Part shown: in pieces, positions 1-13,700 of the stretch
Position numbering within the stretch: the stretch's first letter is position 1
Layout: every line of letters begins with the position of its first letter
NCBI GenBank assembly: GCA_013433145.1
Contig: CM024171.1
Location: 1,839,001-1,903,000 of the forward strand
Source: Ascaris suum
Taxonomy: Eukaryota; Nematoda; Chromadorea; Rhabditida; Ascarididae
DNA length: 64,000 bases
Reading direction: 5' to 3'
The notes under the pieces: generated by a model
Told to the model about the DNA's origin: nothing
Database searches by the model: none
What the model saw: only the letters and a program-made list of their open reading frames with translations
Program-made: the position numbers and the translations under genes

Positions 1-359
1 TTCATAAATTTTCAACCAAATACAATGACCTGAAAAGTTCTTCTTTTCGTTTCCACAAAAGAGCGTTCATAACGGTGTCTACACTGTTCATTAATCACCT
101 ATAGCCTTAATTAAGAACGGATATTTTTTTAATGAACTCCTCAGATGTGCTCATAATCTTTGTGAAATAATTATAAGTCCGCTGTTTTTGAGGAAAATAA
201 AGTATGGGTAGAGGACTATGGGGGCAATAGGGGGCTAACAATACGAACGTCACTGCCCCAAACGTTAATTGCTAAAAAGTCGAGTGCACGAATGGATCTC
301 GACAGTTGGGCGCCGGTCTTGGGCAAGTAGACGCGTCATCAGGTGAATCAGGTGAATGG

Positions 360-588
360 TTAGAGAACAGTGCGTGAAGAAGAATTTGCAAGCAAAAAAC
401 TGACATCTTCTCTATTCATCGCTATACGTAGCAAATGCTTTTTCCTCAGATTTTCATACTCGAAGGCGATGCGAAATTTTCGACCTTGGAAAGCATATCC
501 TCCTGTAGGTTCATATTTCACAAGATTCTCAATCGCAGAATGGTTGCTGGTGGGACGTAGGTGAATGACATGACAAAAGAACCCCATT
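360..588 (-). CDS. Weak candidate: 75-residue open frame, unrecognised
   Basis: On the minus strand an acceptor-like gtgatctccag is followed by one base and an ATG (587-585), then 75 codons with balanced, coding-like codon choice to a TAA at 360. It ends with NREDVSFLLANSSSRTVL and is rich in charged residues. There is no signal peptide, domain or homology I recognise. The + strand also has a 64-codon open frame here. It could be a small gene, a terminal exon or chance. Confidence 0.25.
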
Positions 589-1821
589 CTGGAGATCACG
601 ATCGACTAGATGGAACTGAAGAAGTTTCACTCAACGCAGGTAGTAGGGCAAAGAGGAGAGAAGGAAAACTGCCCTAGTGGAGGATGTCATATCATTGAAA
701 GCTCAATAGTTTTCGTTGTACAACTTATCCGTCTGCATATTTTGCAAATTCAAATATTAACTACTTTTTTCTTCACAAGTATGAATGTGACTCGTAAGCA
801 ACCTCAATATTTTATTTTATTATTTTAAGCACTACAAGAAAGGATCGCTTGACTAGCATGAATCTCATATGAATCTTAGTGTGATACTCGACCGGAAACT
901 AGCGTCAATTCATCGACTTTAAGAAAACATTTTTCGAGGAGATTTACACCTCATCGCTAAGCAAGCGTTTGGGATAGGCCCAGCATAGGAAAGGGGGAGG
1001 AGGGAGAGTGAAGGAACAAGAGGAGGTGCGTTTGCAAGCAGAGTTCATTGTAATATCATCAATTCCCCGCTTCTCCATGCAAATTTATTATTAAACTTCC
1101 ACAGCATTAGAAAAAAAATCGAAGTCCCTCCAAAGGCTGAATCTATAACGTAACAAATTTACGAAGCGAAGCAATCAGTTGGATAGAATGAGAGTGGAAT
1201 TTTTTGATGAATGATCGATGTAGAAATTGCTTGAATTATGACAGCAGCACATTCCGCATACCAATATGTTCTGACGATTTTCGACAGCAACTGTTTGCCT
1301 ATTGAGCGATTATTTAAAGAAAATATTGCCGATTGAGTTAACAAATTCAATCCTACGAATATTTATTAATGAATATATTTCTAAACAGATACATTATTTC
1401 ATCCAGCGGACAGATAGGATCATTTATTCGTACTAATTTTGAAATGCGATTTTCCGTAATTGCTATATTCATCGAGTTATATTTTAATGAACTACGAGAA
1501 GGAGCACTTATTGCATTTTACTACCGGTTCCAGGGATGAAAAAGTCGCGGAGTATTTCGAATCAATATCGATAACGATGAAGTTGAAAATTCCGCCTTAG
1601 ATAGAGCAAGTAAAGGAGAACATCTTTGCTGTAACTTTTAAGAGGCAAAGTGATGTGGGGCAGAACAGGCTGAAGGCGAAAAGCAGCTGAAGCTGAAATT
1701 CTCTAGTAGTCACCAAATGAGATAGCTTTTGGTGTGACGGTTAGATTAGCAGAGATGCAGTAAATATCCCTTTCATCGATACCCAAGGTGGAAATAGACA
1801 TTTCCATTGTTCTGGAATTCC

Positions 1822-1985
<164 letters not shown>

Positions 1986-3218
1986 AAATAGTCAAGTGCG
2001 TAGCTAACTTGCTGCTCGTTAAGTTTTCGAACACCATTTAGTGCACGTCTTCTCCAGATTGCGGAGTTGATTTTGTCAACTCACATCTCAGATTTTTTTT
2101 GTCTTGTTCCCCTTCTCCTCTCACCTCTCTTCCTCTCTTCTCTTCTCCAAATATCTACGCCTCCAATTACATGTCACGGAACACTACCTCACCCCCTATT
2201 TGTGAAAAAGCAAAAAAAAAAAAAAAGAATAGTGCAAAAACAAACTAATGCGTTGATAGTTTCTAGCTTCCGGGAAATGGTGAAACGCTGTTGAAACCCA
2301 TGAAATCTGATAGCGATGCTCCCTATTCGTTGAGTGCTGCCAAGCGATAAGGTTTCTATGCAATATCGTCGATCACATTAAAAAATTTTCGTAATGTATG
2401 TTGCAATTGCAATACAATGCAAATAATCACCGCGAGAATTTCGATTTGCTTCTCTTCGAATTTCTTTCACCAACATAAAATAACACTCCGCTATATTGCA
2501 TTTATGTTGAGTGAATGCAATCGAATACTTTAAAAGCTTTGCATACATAAAAAGCTCGCCTCTCCTTACAAGGATCAACTTGCAATTGAACGCTTCTCTT
2601 GTTCAATGAAAAAAAAAAGTGAGGAATTTTTTATGCAATGCAATTTCACTAATATTTTCTCTTTTATTGTTTGCATTAAAAACTTTCAAAAAATTATTTT
2701 TTTAAAAATATTTCAGTGTTTTTTTAAAAAATACCTATGCAATCGAATATAATATGGTAATTGCTCATATCGGATTAATGTATGAGTTTTTTTTTTTAAT
2801 CAAAGTCCTTTATGCTAACATCGTGATCATTTGTTGCTAAAGCTTTTTTTTTTGAATTTGAACAAAAGTTTCTTTTTCTTCGGAAATAAAAGTATATTTT
2901 TAAAATCATTTTGTTGGAAAATATCGTTAAATTTCTGAGAATATAATCGAGATTCGTTTAATTATATCAAACTGAAGGAGAGAAATTTTACGCAACAATT
3001 TTTTTAAACCAGAAATCTATTTGAGACTACAGTTTCCACTAGTTTAATATATTATAGAGAAGAGAGAGAGTTTAGGAGACGAGTCATTTCTCAGAAGAGG
3101 TGAAGCAGACCAACTCTCGACCTTTACTGGATAAAATCAACTATTTTCGGGATCGGGCCACGAACAAAAACACACGATTTGAGTTAGAGGTAAATTGGAT
3201 AGCGAAGCTAAATATGTT

Positions 3219-3266
3219 GGGTGAGGGTGGAAACACAAGGGGGAGGGGAGGAGGGGTATTAGGGGG
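3219..3266 (+). repeat. G-run cluster, possible G-quadruplex
   Basis: Several runs of three to five G with short spacers on the + strand. Structure inferred from sequence only. Confidence 0.5.
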
Positions 3267-4320
3267 TGATGTTTAGGCTCCTTCATCTATAGAGGAAAGT
3301 AATGAGAAGGTGATATTTCATTCATTTTACGATGTATCATTTTTGCATCTTCAATCATCTAAATGCTACTTTTTCGCTCTGATCCTTACAAATAAATATT
3401 TTTTGAACAAAAGCACCTCAAGCGAGTAGCATTGGTCATTTATTGAAGTGATCGAATCCATGCATACATTTAAGCAATTCCTTATCGCATATTTGTCGCA
3501 ATCAAAAAATTTTCCGAAGTTGATCGATGCCATCATCATCTATTCGCATTTTATCTCGATTTTGTTGCAAATCTTAGCGATCATTTTCTTTCTTTTCTTT
3601 TCTAAATGCTTCGCCTTTATTTATTTCTCCTGTTCTTCGAAGTGCTTATTCTTCTTTATTCCTCCTTTCTAATTGCTTTTTCCTCTTCTTCCTATTTCAT
3701 TCTATGATTTATAATTTAGTTCTACTCGTAATGAAAATATGATTGTTGTTTTATTTTATTTTATTGTTAAAGATTCTCTTAGGGAAAACAATTCTAGGAG
3801 GTACATTTATCATTTCAATCCTAGGTCTATACTCATTTGTCTTCGCATTCGCTCAAATACAATTAATCATAATGTAATATGAAGGCTCAAAAAAGATTGA
3901 TCTTTAATCTTTTACGTCAATTCGCAAATAATATATTGAATGAATTCGATGTTTATACATGGCAGGGGTTTTTTTTTTTGAAAAAACTTATCACTTCTAT
4001 TGTTTGAATGAAAATTGAAGGAATTTTGATAAGCATTTGAAATTCGAAGATCTTATCAATGAGTAAATTATTCGAAGCGATTTTTGTTGCGTAAGAAATT
4101 TCTTCTTCTAAAAAAGATTATTTTTGAGTGATGAGGAGAAAATTTCCACAACTTGAAAACATTCCGTTGACGAACACCGATGGGTGGAAAAATCCCATCT
4201 TAGCGGTTGAATAAATGAGTGATCGTTATTTCGTTTCGAAAGGATTTTTACTAGATTGTATTTGCTAGACGTTTTTGTTCTTCTGACGATTAGAGATTCT
4301 TAGGGAAAAGTGATAGCAGA

Positions 4321-4370
4321 TCCTATCAAAGTGATAATAAACAAATCTGTTTATTATCAGTTTGATAGGA
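4321..4370. repeat. Near-perfect hairpin: 23-base arms, 4-base loop
   Basis: The arms 4321-4343 and 4348-4370 are inverted copies with one mismatch (4331/4360), separated by AATC. The next 30 bases hold another short inverted repeat (ATTTCAAT ... ATTGAAAT). It is too short for a standard miRNA precursor; possibly a cruciform or a small mobile-element remnant. Confidence 0.8.
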
Positions 4371-4605
4371 ATTTCAATTATCACTATTATCACTGTATTG
4401 AAATTCGCTCTAATTTGATTTCTATCATATGGCGATCAGTGAAAAATTTCACTATCTATTTTGTACGGTAAAATGAAAACGCATTCCGTTTTTGCGTCAA
4501 CCTGTATTTCTTTTCTCAGTAAAAAGTTGGTTGTATTTTTTTCAATCGTTTTTCGTCTGTTTTTCTGCAGCAGTCCCTTATTGTGGCTTTATATGGTTTT
4601 ATATT

Positions 4606-4637
4606 CCTCTTCCCCCACCCCCCCCCCCTCGCCCACC
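4606..4637. repeat. C-rich tract with C11
   Basis: Polypyrimidine tract with a run of eleven C at 4618-4628; the complementary strand could form a G-quadruplex. Confidence 0.6.
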
Positions 4638-7600
4638 TTCTCGTCCTCTCGCCTAAGAAAGTGCTTTTTGCTTTTGCTGCCTTTGTGTTCGCAAATATTG
4701 CATCAATTTCCATAGTTCCGTACAAAACTTGCTAAGTCTAAATATAACGTCCATTTGTTACGCCACCATTGAAAACTCCAAAAAAAAGTTCTAACGCCGA
4801 AATTTCAATAATTTTTCAATTAGTGGAGAAATGCATCAGAAAGGGATAGTACGATATGAGCTTCTAAAATTCTCTTACTTGACCAACAATTTCATAAACC
4901 GTTCATATCTAAATTGATACTACCTCATAAATACCTTCAACAAAAAAAGTTTTCCTTTGCTCCGCAATCGTTGCGAAAGAAAAATCGAATTGATATAGAA
5001 TGTACGCGATTTTTTTGCAACTTGTAGATGTTCGTGACATCTTTTTGAAGTTGTTAGCTCAACAGGAAAGATTCTTCAGAGGTCATCCTAGAGTACAACG
5101 ACGAATTTTTTTAAATTTCAGCTTTAGATCTCAAACTGAGACTTTTGGACAAACAAGAGGCACACATACTCAAGTGCACATAGGATCACTCCATGGTGGG
5201 CTCTCCTAATTTGATAAAAATGAGGTGTAACACGAGGATAGAAATATTGAGGAAGGCATCTAATAGTTGATTTATTTTTCTGAGAAAATAGAACGAAATG
5301 ATATGGAAAAGACTGAAAAATTCGGCATCGACGCTTTGACCATAGATGAGGCGGGATATCAACCAATAAAAACAGAGCGGAGGAGGAAGGGGGAAGATGT
5401 GTGGAAGGATTGAGAAGGAAAGTATGTCGTTCGCCTATCGTCAATAAAAACGCTTAAACGAGGACACAATATGAATTCTCTATGTAAATTCCGATATTCT
5501 CTTTCATTTTTCTGCCTCTGTTGCGTTTCTACTAAGATATGCTTTCTTTGTGAAGCAAATAAACGGCGGAAAATTGATTTGATTTTGAGCTTGTACAAAA
5601 TATCATCATTTGTTACTTTTATCAATTTCTTTTACAGAGTAAAAAAAATTTTAGAAATCCTTTCACTAATAAAAATCACTCATAGAAGATTAAAGAATAA
5701 CCATATCATATTTCCCAGAAATTTATGCAAAAAAAAATCGCTGAAATTAGGATTTACTTCATTATATTATGACTCCATTTTGGGCATATAGTTCTATTTC
5801 ATTCTTTGACGAGAATAATTCTGCAACAAAATTTGCAATATTATTCATCACTGAAGTTGTCACTCATTTTGCACTTATGTATAAATCGTCATCATGCATT
5901 CGGCGGGGGTATTGATTTCAACACACTCTGATAAAACATTAGAGTGAAAACTTATGACGAAAATTTCTGATCACTCACTCTTCAATCATGATACTCTTTA
6001 ATTCTATTATAATGTAATCTTTTTCTGCATTAGTATAGAATAGTAGAGCATAATATACTCTGTTTTATGAGAAATGGGTACACTAAAACCATTGAAATGC
6101 ATTCTTTATTTATGAACAACGTTGTTCAGCAGATTTAATGTTCCTGGAAAGACAGCACGGAAAGAATGATACAGTAAAAGAGAGAGATAACTTTTAACAT
6201 ATTTGCAAAGTGCATAAAATAAAATGAATCGTGATTAGCTTGAGATTGTTTATCGATTAATATTCACTAAGTGTAATATGCAAGAATAAGTTGTTTTCTA
6301 AAACTTGAAGTGATGCTTTAATGATGCTGAACGGATTTACGAAAAAAAATTTTTTTTTTCAAGTCACTAAAAAAAAAAAAACAGTTTCCAGGATACTCTG
6401 ATGCGGAAAAATGAGTCGTTTCATATAGTTGCCGAGTTTATTGATTGCTTTAAAAGAATGCGACTTCTGTTCCCATCTAAATATTTATTCAAATCTCTTT
6501 TGCAGCATTTTGTACTTTATTCTTTATTCAAAGAACATCAAAGATACTGAGAAATTTCACTATTGGCTGTTATATATTTTACACTTTTTCGCTCTTGTAT
6601 GATCGCTTGTTCTTGCCTTTTTTTCTGGAAATGCAAAAAAAAATTTTTTTTTCTCTGCATATACCTTGATTTCTGATGTAACTGAAATAGCGCGATATGC
6701 GTTTTTGTCATTTTGCCTACTCGGCCAACCGATTTCAGAAATTAGCAAAGAAGAATAAATATATGAAATATTGCCGTCTTAAATAACTAATTAATTCCAT
6801 AACCCACAAAAACCTTCCAGAAAAAAATTTGTTTTGGTTGGTGATCCGATCACTATAAGTGAAAAATCGACCATCGCATAATTAAAAAATTATAAAATAA
6901 AAACATCGTAAATAACCATTTAAAAACCATTTATGCAAATTTTCCATCGTTAAATTTGTCTATTTTGTCTAAAATTAATACGTCGACGTAATATTTAATT
7001 TAAGAGAGTCTCTTCATAGTGTAGTTATCTCTCTATCAAATTTCTTCACTTTAACCGGAGCTGCTTTCGAATTGAAACTATCGAACAGACAGACGGACAT
7101 ACACACACACCTACGTACATAAACACAGACATAACATTGCAACGATGAGGTTTTGCGGGGAAATTTTCGCAAAAGCTTTGCATAAATTTCTCCCATGAAT
7201 CTTTCCCGCCTTAAAAAAATTGCCACTAGACCATTTCCTCAAATGAGAAGCTTATCAGCCGATACAGATACGACATTATGATCGCCAAAAATTTGCTTAA
7301 AAATTTTTGCTTCACAAAATTTTCCCTCAAACAAATGAGAAAGTTTGCCTGCCGAAATTAGGCGACATATATGTGTCCAATCTCCCATGGGTTTCCAGTC
7401 TCCCCTCCCCCTTCCCGTATTTGCCTCTCCCTCCTCCTTTCAGGCTAGTCAGTTGCGTAAATTAGTATAAATTAATAAAAGATAGGTGATACAACGATTC
7501 ATTCCCATTGTCATCGAGGCTGATGAGCTATGCAAATGGGCAAAACTGTCGCAAAATGTATATGAATGCAAAGACACCTTTTTACTCCGATTACATATAT

Positions 7601-9023
7601 AAAAGTTGATTTGTCAACTGAAAGTTTGAAATGAATCATCTATAGTGTCTATGATAAATAGCCAATTTTCATGTTATAATTAAAGCTTCATTAGTTGAGC
7701 AATTGAAATCGTCAAACGGACAGAAAGATACACCTATATATATGGACAGAAACCTTCCGAGAGTAATAAAATTTGTAAGCGGAGATTTTGTAGAGTTAAA
7801 CGCGAATACAAACTTTTGGTCATATGAGTTGTGCTAATTAGTGTAGTTTTCAGGTGAGTAGACAGAACTGAGGCGATGATTAAATTACTGCCAAATGCTG
7901 AACTTTTTTTTTAAAAATTTATAGCAATTAAAAAGCCATAGAAAATACATCACAGAAAATTTGTATGCATCTCAACGATATGATATGTTCATAGATAAGC
8001 AATGCTTTGAATGGCATCAATGAGAAACAAGATGATTTGTTGAAGGATAAAGAGAGAAGATAGGATAGCGGAATCTGGAGATTGCAATATATTCATCACA
8101 TCGTGCGAAAAATGGATTCTATCACTCGTGCGCAAATATTTGGTATGACGAAAGAAAAAATGATCTAGAGTATTGCCAAATTGCCAAACTACAGTTAAAG
8201 TGTTGCATCTAAATTTTCAAGATTCTTCAGAAGACGGCTTTGACTCCTTATTATAGTGATGTGGATGTGGATGATGCTTTCATAATCATCTTGCAAATTA
8301 TTGCAAAATACAATCGTTAACACCATCTGATGTAAATTGCATTTATCAATCAGTAGTTAAAACCTTTATATAATCTGAGTGATTAAAGTAACTTATAAAT
8401 TAACGAGCCATATAAATACTTATTACCGATGTGTATGAAGCTTTCAGCATATCGTGAATATATTTTTCGATATGGAAGCATATATTTGATTGCGACTCTT
8501 ATATGATCAAATCGTTCCTATGCGTACTTTATGACTCTATATGTGTTCAGATGCGTATTCTTTTTTGTTCGATGATTTCAACTCAGAAACCATTTCCGGT
8601 AACGAAACTTAAGATGAGTTTTCCTACCAATTCTAGAACTAATTTATCGAATTTAAAAGTACTATAAACGTTTGAATATTCGTATCGTTTTTAGAATTGC
8701 TCTGATTGCAACACAAACAGAATGGAAAATTTTTCAATACATTTGCATAAACAATGAATTCTTCTGAAATACTCTTACAAATGTACTATTTTATATGCTT
8801 TGATTATTTGCCTTATTATGAGATATTATTCGATGTGGTGAGCAGAAGTACAATCATTGAAGCTTCATTAGCATAATTAAACATTTATTTTCAATTAATT
8901 GTGTTCCATGAATAATTATTTATTCAAAACACAATTATTTTATGGAATTTTATTGTGGACGTTCATCAACAGAAGCAATGCCATATCGGTCTCAATCGAT
9001 AACAGCTATTTTCTGCTTTCCAG

Positions 9024-9131
9024 CATGAAATTCGTATTTGCGAAGGTTCATTCGTACTTGGATCGTATCCATTGCAAATGCAGCGCAAAGTCGAGCCTTC
9101 TAGATGTGGTGGTCACCTGGTTGCCAATTAG
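9024..9131 (+). CDS. Weak candidate exon with ATG directly after an acceptor
   Basis: Acceptor ttttctgctttccag, one base, ATG at 9025, then 35 codons to a donor-like ATTAG|GTATAT. The residues include HCKCSAKSSLLDVVV. A second Cys-rich open patch lies at 9361-9540, but no splice joins the two cleanly. Unrecognised. Confidence 0.2.
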   Translation, partial: HEIRICEGSFVLGSYPLQMQRKVEPSRCGGHLVAN

Positions 9132-10086
9132 GTATATACCTAGTTAAATTCGGCGTTCCGAATTATTTTTTTTTTTTTGAATGGCTAAGTGGTCATGCAT
9201 ATAATGAAGATAATTCTTTGCAATAATTTATAAACGTCACTCACAATTTCCCATAAATCACATGTAGACATCGCCAAACACTGCAGTAAATCCTTTTATT
9301 CCGGCTTCAGGATGTCAAGTCATATCCTTTCATGCATTTTACAGCTGGCATTAATTTTTGAAGAGCGCGTCTTTCTGCGGTGACGGTATTATGCTATCGG
9401 ATTCTATGGGTGGGTATGGATTTGAATGTGCTATGCATGAGGGACTAAACCTCACCAGCTTCAAATTTCCCTCTTTTAACTATAGTAGACAGGAATGTCG
9501 TGGGTATATGATATCAGTGTGTGCTTACTTGGAGAGTTGATTTGGTTCAATTACATTTGTCAGTATTCTCCTGCCGAAAATTGATGATTGACAAAGTGAA
9601 ACAATGAAGTCACTATCTTGCATACACTCCATACGGTTTATTAGTTAATAGCAGCAGCCGAGTGCAGCATAAATTCCTTCTATCTTCTTCAGTTAGCAAC
9701 ATAGCATTATTAATAAATGTCATTTGTGCATTCTGCATACTAGTGAAATAATTAAGACCTTAAATATCGCTAAATGTGTTGTTAACTCCTAAACTGCTCC
9801 AATTTAGGCTCCTTTTGTTAGAACGCATCATGAAGTATAATCCGGGATTCATAACATTTTCTTAGCGTTGATATCTGAAGTGCCTGAAAGAACAGCGAGA
9901 TGATGAATATGAAAAGATTTTGCGATAAGTTCATTTCAATATCTAAACACTCATAGAGATTTCTCACCGTCTAATAATTCAAATATTGCGACTGATATTT
10001 AGCACAATTGCAAATTTTAATTCAAAATAAATGGGATGAGATTTTTACAATATTTATCATATTGTAATTGCATTATGGATGAATTC

Positions 10087-10112
10087 TTAGTTAGCGGCTT
10101 TGCGCTAACTAA
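10087..10112. repeat. Perfect 10-base inverted repeat with 6-base loop
   Basis: TTAGTTAGCG and its reverse complement flank GCTTTG. A small hairpin with no known role here. Confidence 0.7.
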
Positions 10113-10130
10113 CAGTAATGGAGCTGCTTT

Positions 10131-10164
10131 CATTGATATCTGGATCTCATTGATGTCTGGATCT
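10131..10164. repeat. 17-base tandem duplication
   Basis: CATTGATATCTGGATCT followed at once by the same unit with one change. Confidence 0.85.
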
Positions 10165-10654
10165 CCATTAAATACTATGCATGAATTCGATTGAAAGGTT
10201 CCGCTCAGAGTGGGCTGAGATTTCAGCTTCTCTTATGCATCACGGCTTCGATGAAATCACCGCATATTCTCTTCGAATGGATTTGGGAAACAAAAGTTGT
10301 CGCCACCATTATAATTTTGGAATTATTGAAATATAGTGATCGAATTTCTCAAAAATAACATTTCTATAATATGAGCGGAAAAATGGCAAAGATAAAAGAT
10401 ATTAAAATTTGATTTCACATGAGGGTTTCAAAAAAAACATGTGGGGATATCGGTGAAAACTTTTATTACTCACATAATTTTTGATTTAATCCATTTCATT
10501 CATTCTAAAGTTATTCCAGCGATATAATTACGAAATAACTTCAGCCGCCTCTCGTCGTCTGCATCTTAAATAATTAACGCTCTATTGATATCGTAGACTC
10601 TTCAAGTACTTAAACCATACAGAAACGAAACTATAAACGCAATGTTTTCTACGG

Positions 10655-10715
10655 TATGTATATGTTTGTCTGTTTGTATGTGTGTCTGTTCGTGTGCATG
10701 AGTGTTTGTGCATTC
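10655..10715. repeat. TG-rich low-complexity tract
   Basis: Imperfect TGTATGTGTGTCTG repeats. A CA-rich counterpart lies at about 7083-7133. Confidence 0.65.
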
Positions 10716-13700
10716 ATGTAGAAAAAATCATCATTTGGCGGAAAACTTATGAATTTTTACTCGTCGTATCATATGCTCTTTGATGATCACAAAACTTTTT
10801 TGAGTGGTATTTTTTTGTCATTGATTTGTTCGCTATGCAATCGAAACCAAAAGCTTTTTTTTTTCAACTACATCAATGATCAGCAGACGATGATGGCAAT
10901 CATTTCACATAAAACAACGCTTCACAATTGCCCACAACAAATACGATCATGCATCGTTTTATCGCGTATAAGAATCAAAAAAAAAAAGTTTTGTAATCAT
11001 ACGGATGCCAAACATTCAATCCCTCGCTGTTTTGAGAAAAGGCACAATTAATAGCTAAGCGATATTCGTCCATCGCAACGACAACAAATCGGCTAATATT
11101 TTGAAGTAAGGCGAATAATAAATTTGGCAATAATTTCGACGAACGTCGGGCAAATACTCTTTTATGTGAGGAAAAAAAATGTTGCCTTTAGCAGAATCGG
11201 ATGAAAAATTAGAAATTTTGAAAAAAAACTTAAAAATTTATTAACAAATGAAGAAAAATTTTAAGAAAATCTAATCATAAAGGATTTCAAATTTAAAAAG
11301 AAAATCATTAGCAAATTATTGTGAAATAAAACTATTGAAATAATTTTTTTCTTTTTTTGAGTTACTGTGATTTTATTTGCATCATTTTGAATCGTTTTAG
11401 AACGAATCCATCAAATTGTCTACTAACTACCATTGAAAATTTTCTATAATAGCGATATATTCTATAAAAATGCCGGGAATTATTTGTGAATCAAATTTTT
11501 TCTCGAATTTAATTTTCATAATTTTCAAGAGAATAATTACGTAAGGATTTCTAATTCTCCTCTTACAATATTTAAAATGCTATATGATATCGCATAAATA
11601 TGAATATGTATAATTATTGCCACGAATATGTATCGATAAATAAAAACATATGGAAAAACTTAGAGAAAATTATCGAAAGAAAAAGCTCAAAGAATATAGA
11701 TGTTCCCTATATTATATTCATTTTGATTTAACGAATTTTGTAAGTCATAAATTACAAAAAGAAATGCATACAAAATAATTCCCTTATATTTAATAAAACA
11801 ATTTTTGCAATTTTTTTTTAACGAAAATACATTTTACATTCTTTCATTCAAACAATTTCAAATAAAAATTCGTCTGATGCTAAATTTGCGCAGAAATTTT
11901 TAAGAAATTTAAACATTTTTTTTTGTAGCTAATAGATCAATTCGAAAGACTAGTAGCAGGTAACACACCTTTCGAATTCTCTAATTCTAGGCTTGATGAC
12001 CGTTGAGACGAAATTACCGAAGAGATAAACAAGTCAGAGTGATACTGACAATTATATACTCATAGATACGTCTGGCGTGAAAATAACCCACTTTTGGAAG
12101 AAAAATTCGCTTAAGCTCTCTTTCTCTCTTCTCCCCTATTCCCTTCGTTCAAAAAAAAAACCAGAAAAAAATTGAAGTTTTCAACGTGATCTTCGACAAA
12201 AATTATTTATATGAAAGCATCGCATCCATAAGTGAACTAAACAATCGAAATATTAAGAAATGAAAAAGTTTGTTCGTTTTCATGCCATTAAGCGCCCGTT
12301 ATATCGCATCACATAGCACATTTTTTCTCAACAACATATAATGTTTTGTGTAATTCTTCAATTGTGAAAAACGAGCAGCAACAGAATGTTTAATAATATT
12401 TCACGTAAGCTGACCGACCTACTAGAAATGCCAATAAACGAAGCTATATACCATTAAGATTGAAATCTAATTTGTGCTTTTCTTGTTCGGCAAAAAAAAA
12501 ATCATCTTTGGACTTTTTTTTTGAGTGGACAAGAGTTTCATTTTTTTTTTTCGATTTTCATAGAAAATATTCAATCGTAATCGATTAACAACTAATTACA
12601 CAATTTTTTTTAAAACTATAGAAGCATCGAATACAATGTGATGGATTTAAAAAAAAAAAACAAATTATCGAAAATTATAATAAAATTCCATTTTTTTGTG
12701 ACTTGTAAAGCATTACAACTCAGCTACGAAAATAGCTATAAAAATCTCTCCAAAAATTCGCATTTGGAGAATATTCGACAAGAGTTAGAATTGCTTTAAA
12801 AAAATGCAAAAAACCAAGGAAAAAAAAAACAATCAAAAAAGAGGCAATTTTTACGATCGGTTGAACTGACTAGAAAATTACAAGACATCTTAAGTCTTTC
12901 AAAAAAAAAAAACTCTGCTGTTGTCCATTTGAACGAATCTATTTCAGTTGGTTTTCCAGCTTCTATTGTCATTATTTCTTGGGAAGTGAAAAGAAAAATT
13001 TTCACTCGGATATGTGCGAAATTTTATAATATTTTAAGCAATATCAAATAATGCACGCATTTAATCAAGACTATAAAATACTTGTGCTAAAAAAAAAAAT
13101 CACTAATCATTCAGTGTTATGTGGAAAAATTTATGGAATTTTCTATGAAATTATTATCGTAAAAATTTTCACATAATTTCCTACTTTACGGCTTTTAAAA
13201 AATTTGCTCAGAAAATTTGGAAACGTACCATCGAATTGCATTATAGCCTAATTATCACTATCAGTTATCGTTATGGTGATTTTTATATAGTGTAGTTTGC
13301 AATTCAAGATAGATAGTAAGGCATGATAAAGGAAATAAATACGCACCGTCATAAGTATTACTACAATGCAAGATTGCCAATTTCCCACTTATACACCTAA
13401 AGGAAATGAAAATAATAGAGATCGTTAAACTACTTTGATTTAATAGAGAAGATGATGAATGAGATGAACGTTTGAATATCACTCTTCAGTTTTGATCACG
13501 CCTCTTAAACTTCGTCAATTTAACCATCCATGTACGCAGACTGCAACTATAGAATAGTTAGACAAATATGTAAACGAATACGTGTATGCATATGTTTAAC
13601 CACAACGACATGTACAAATATGCAAATGTATAGAAAAGTTACAAGTTTATAGCATATTTTCTGAGTGTTTTTAGCTTATATTGCGCCAAAAAAATAAAAA

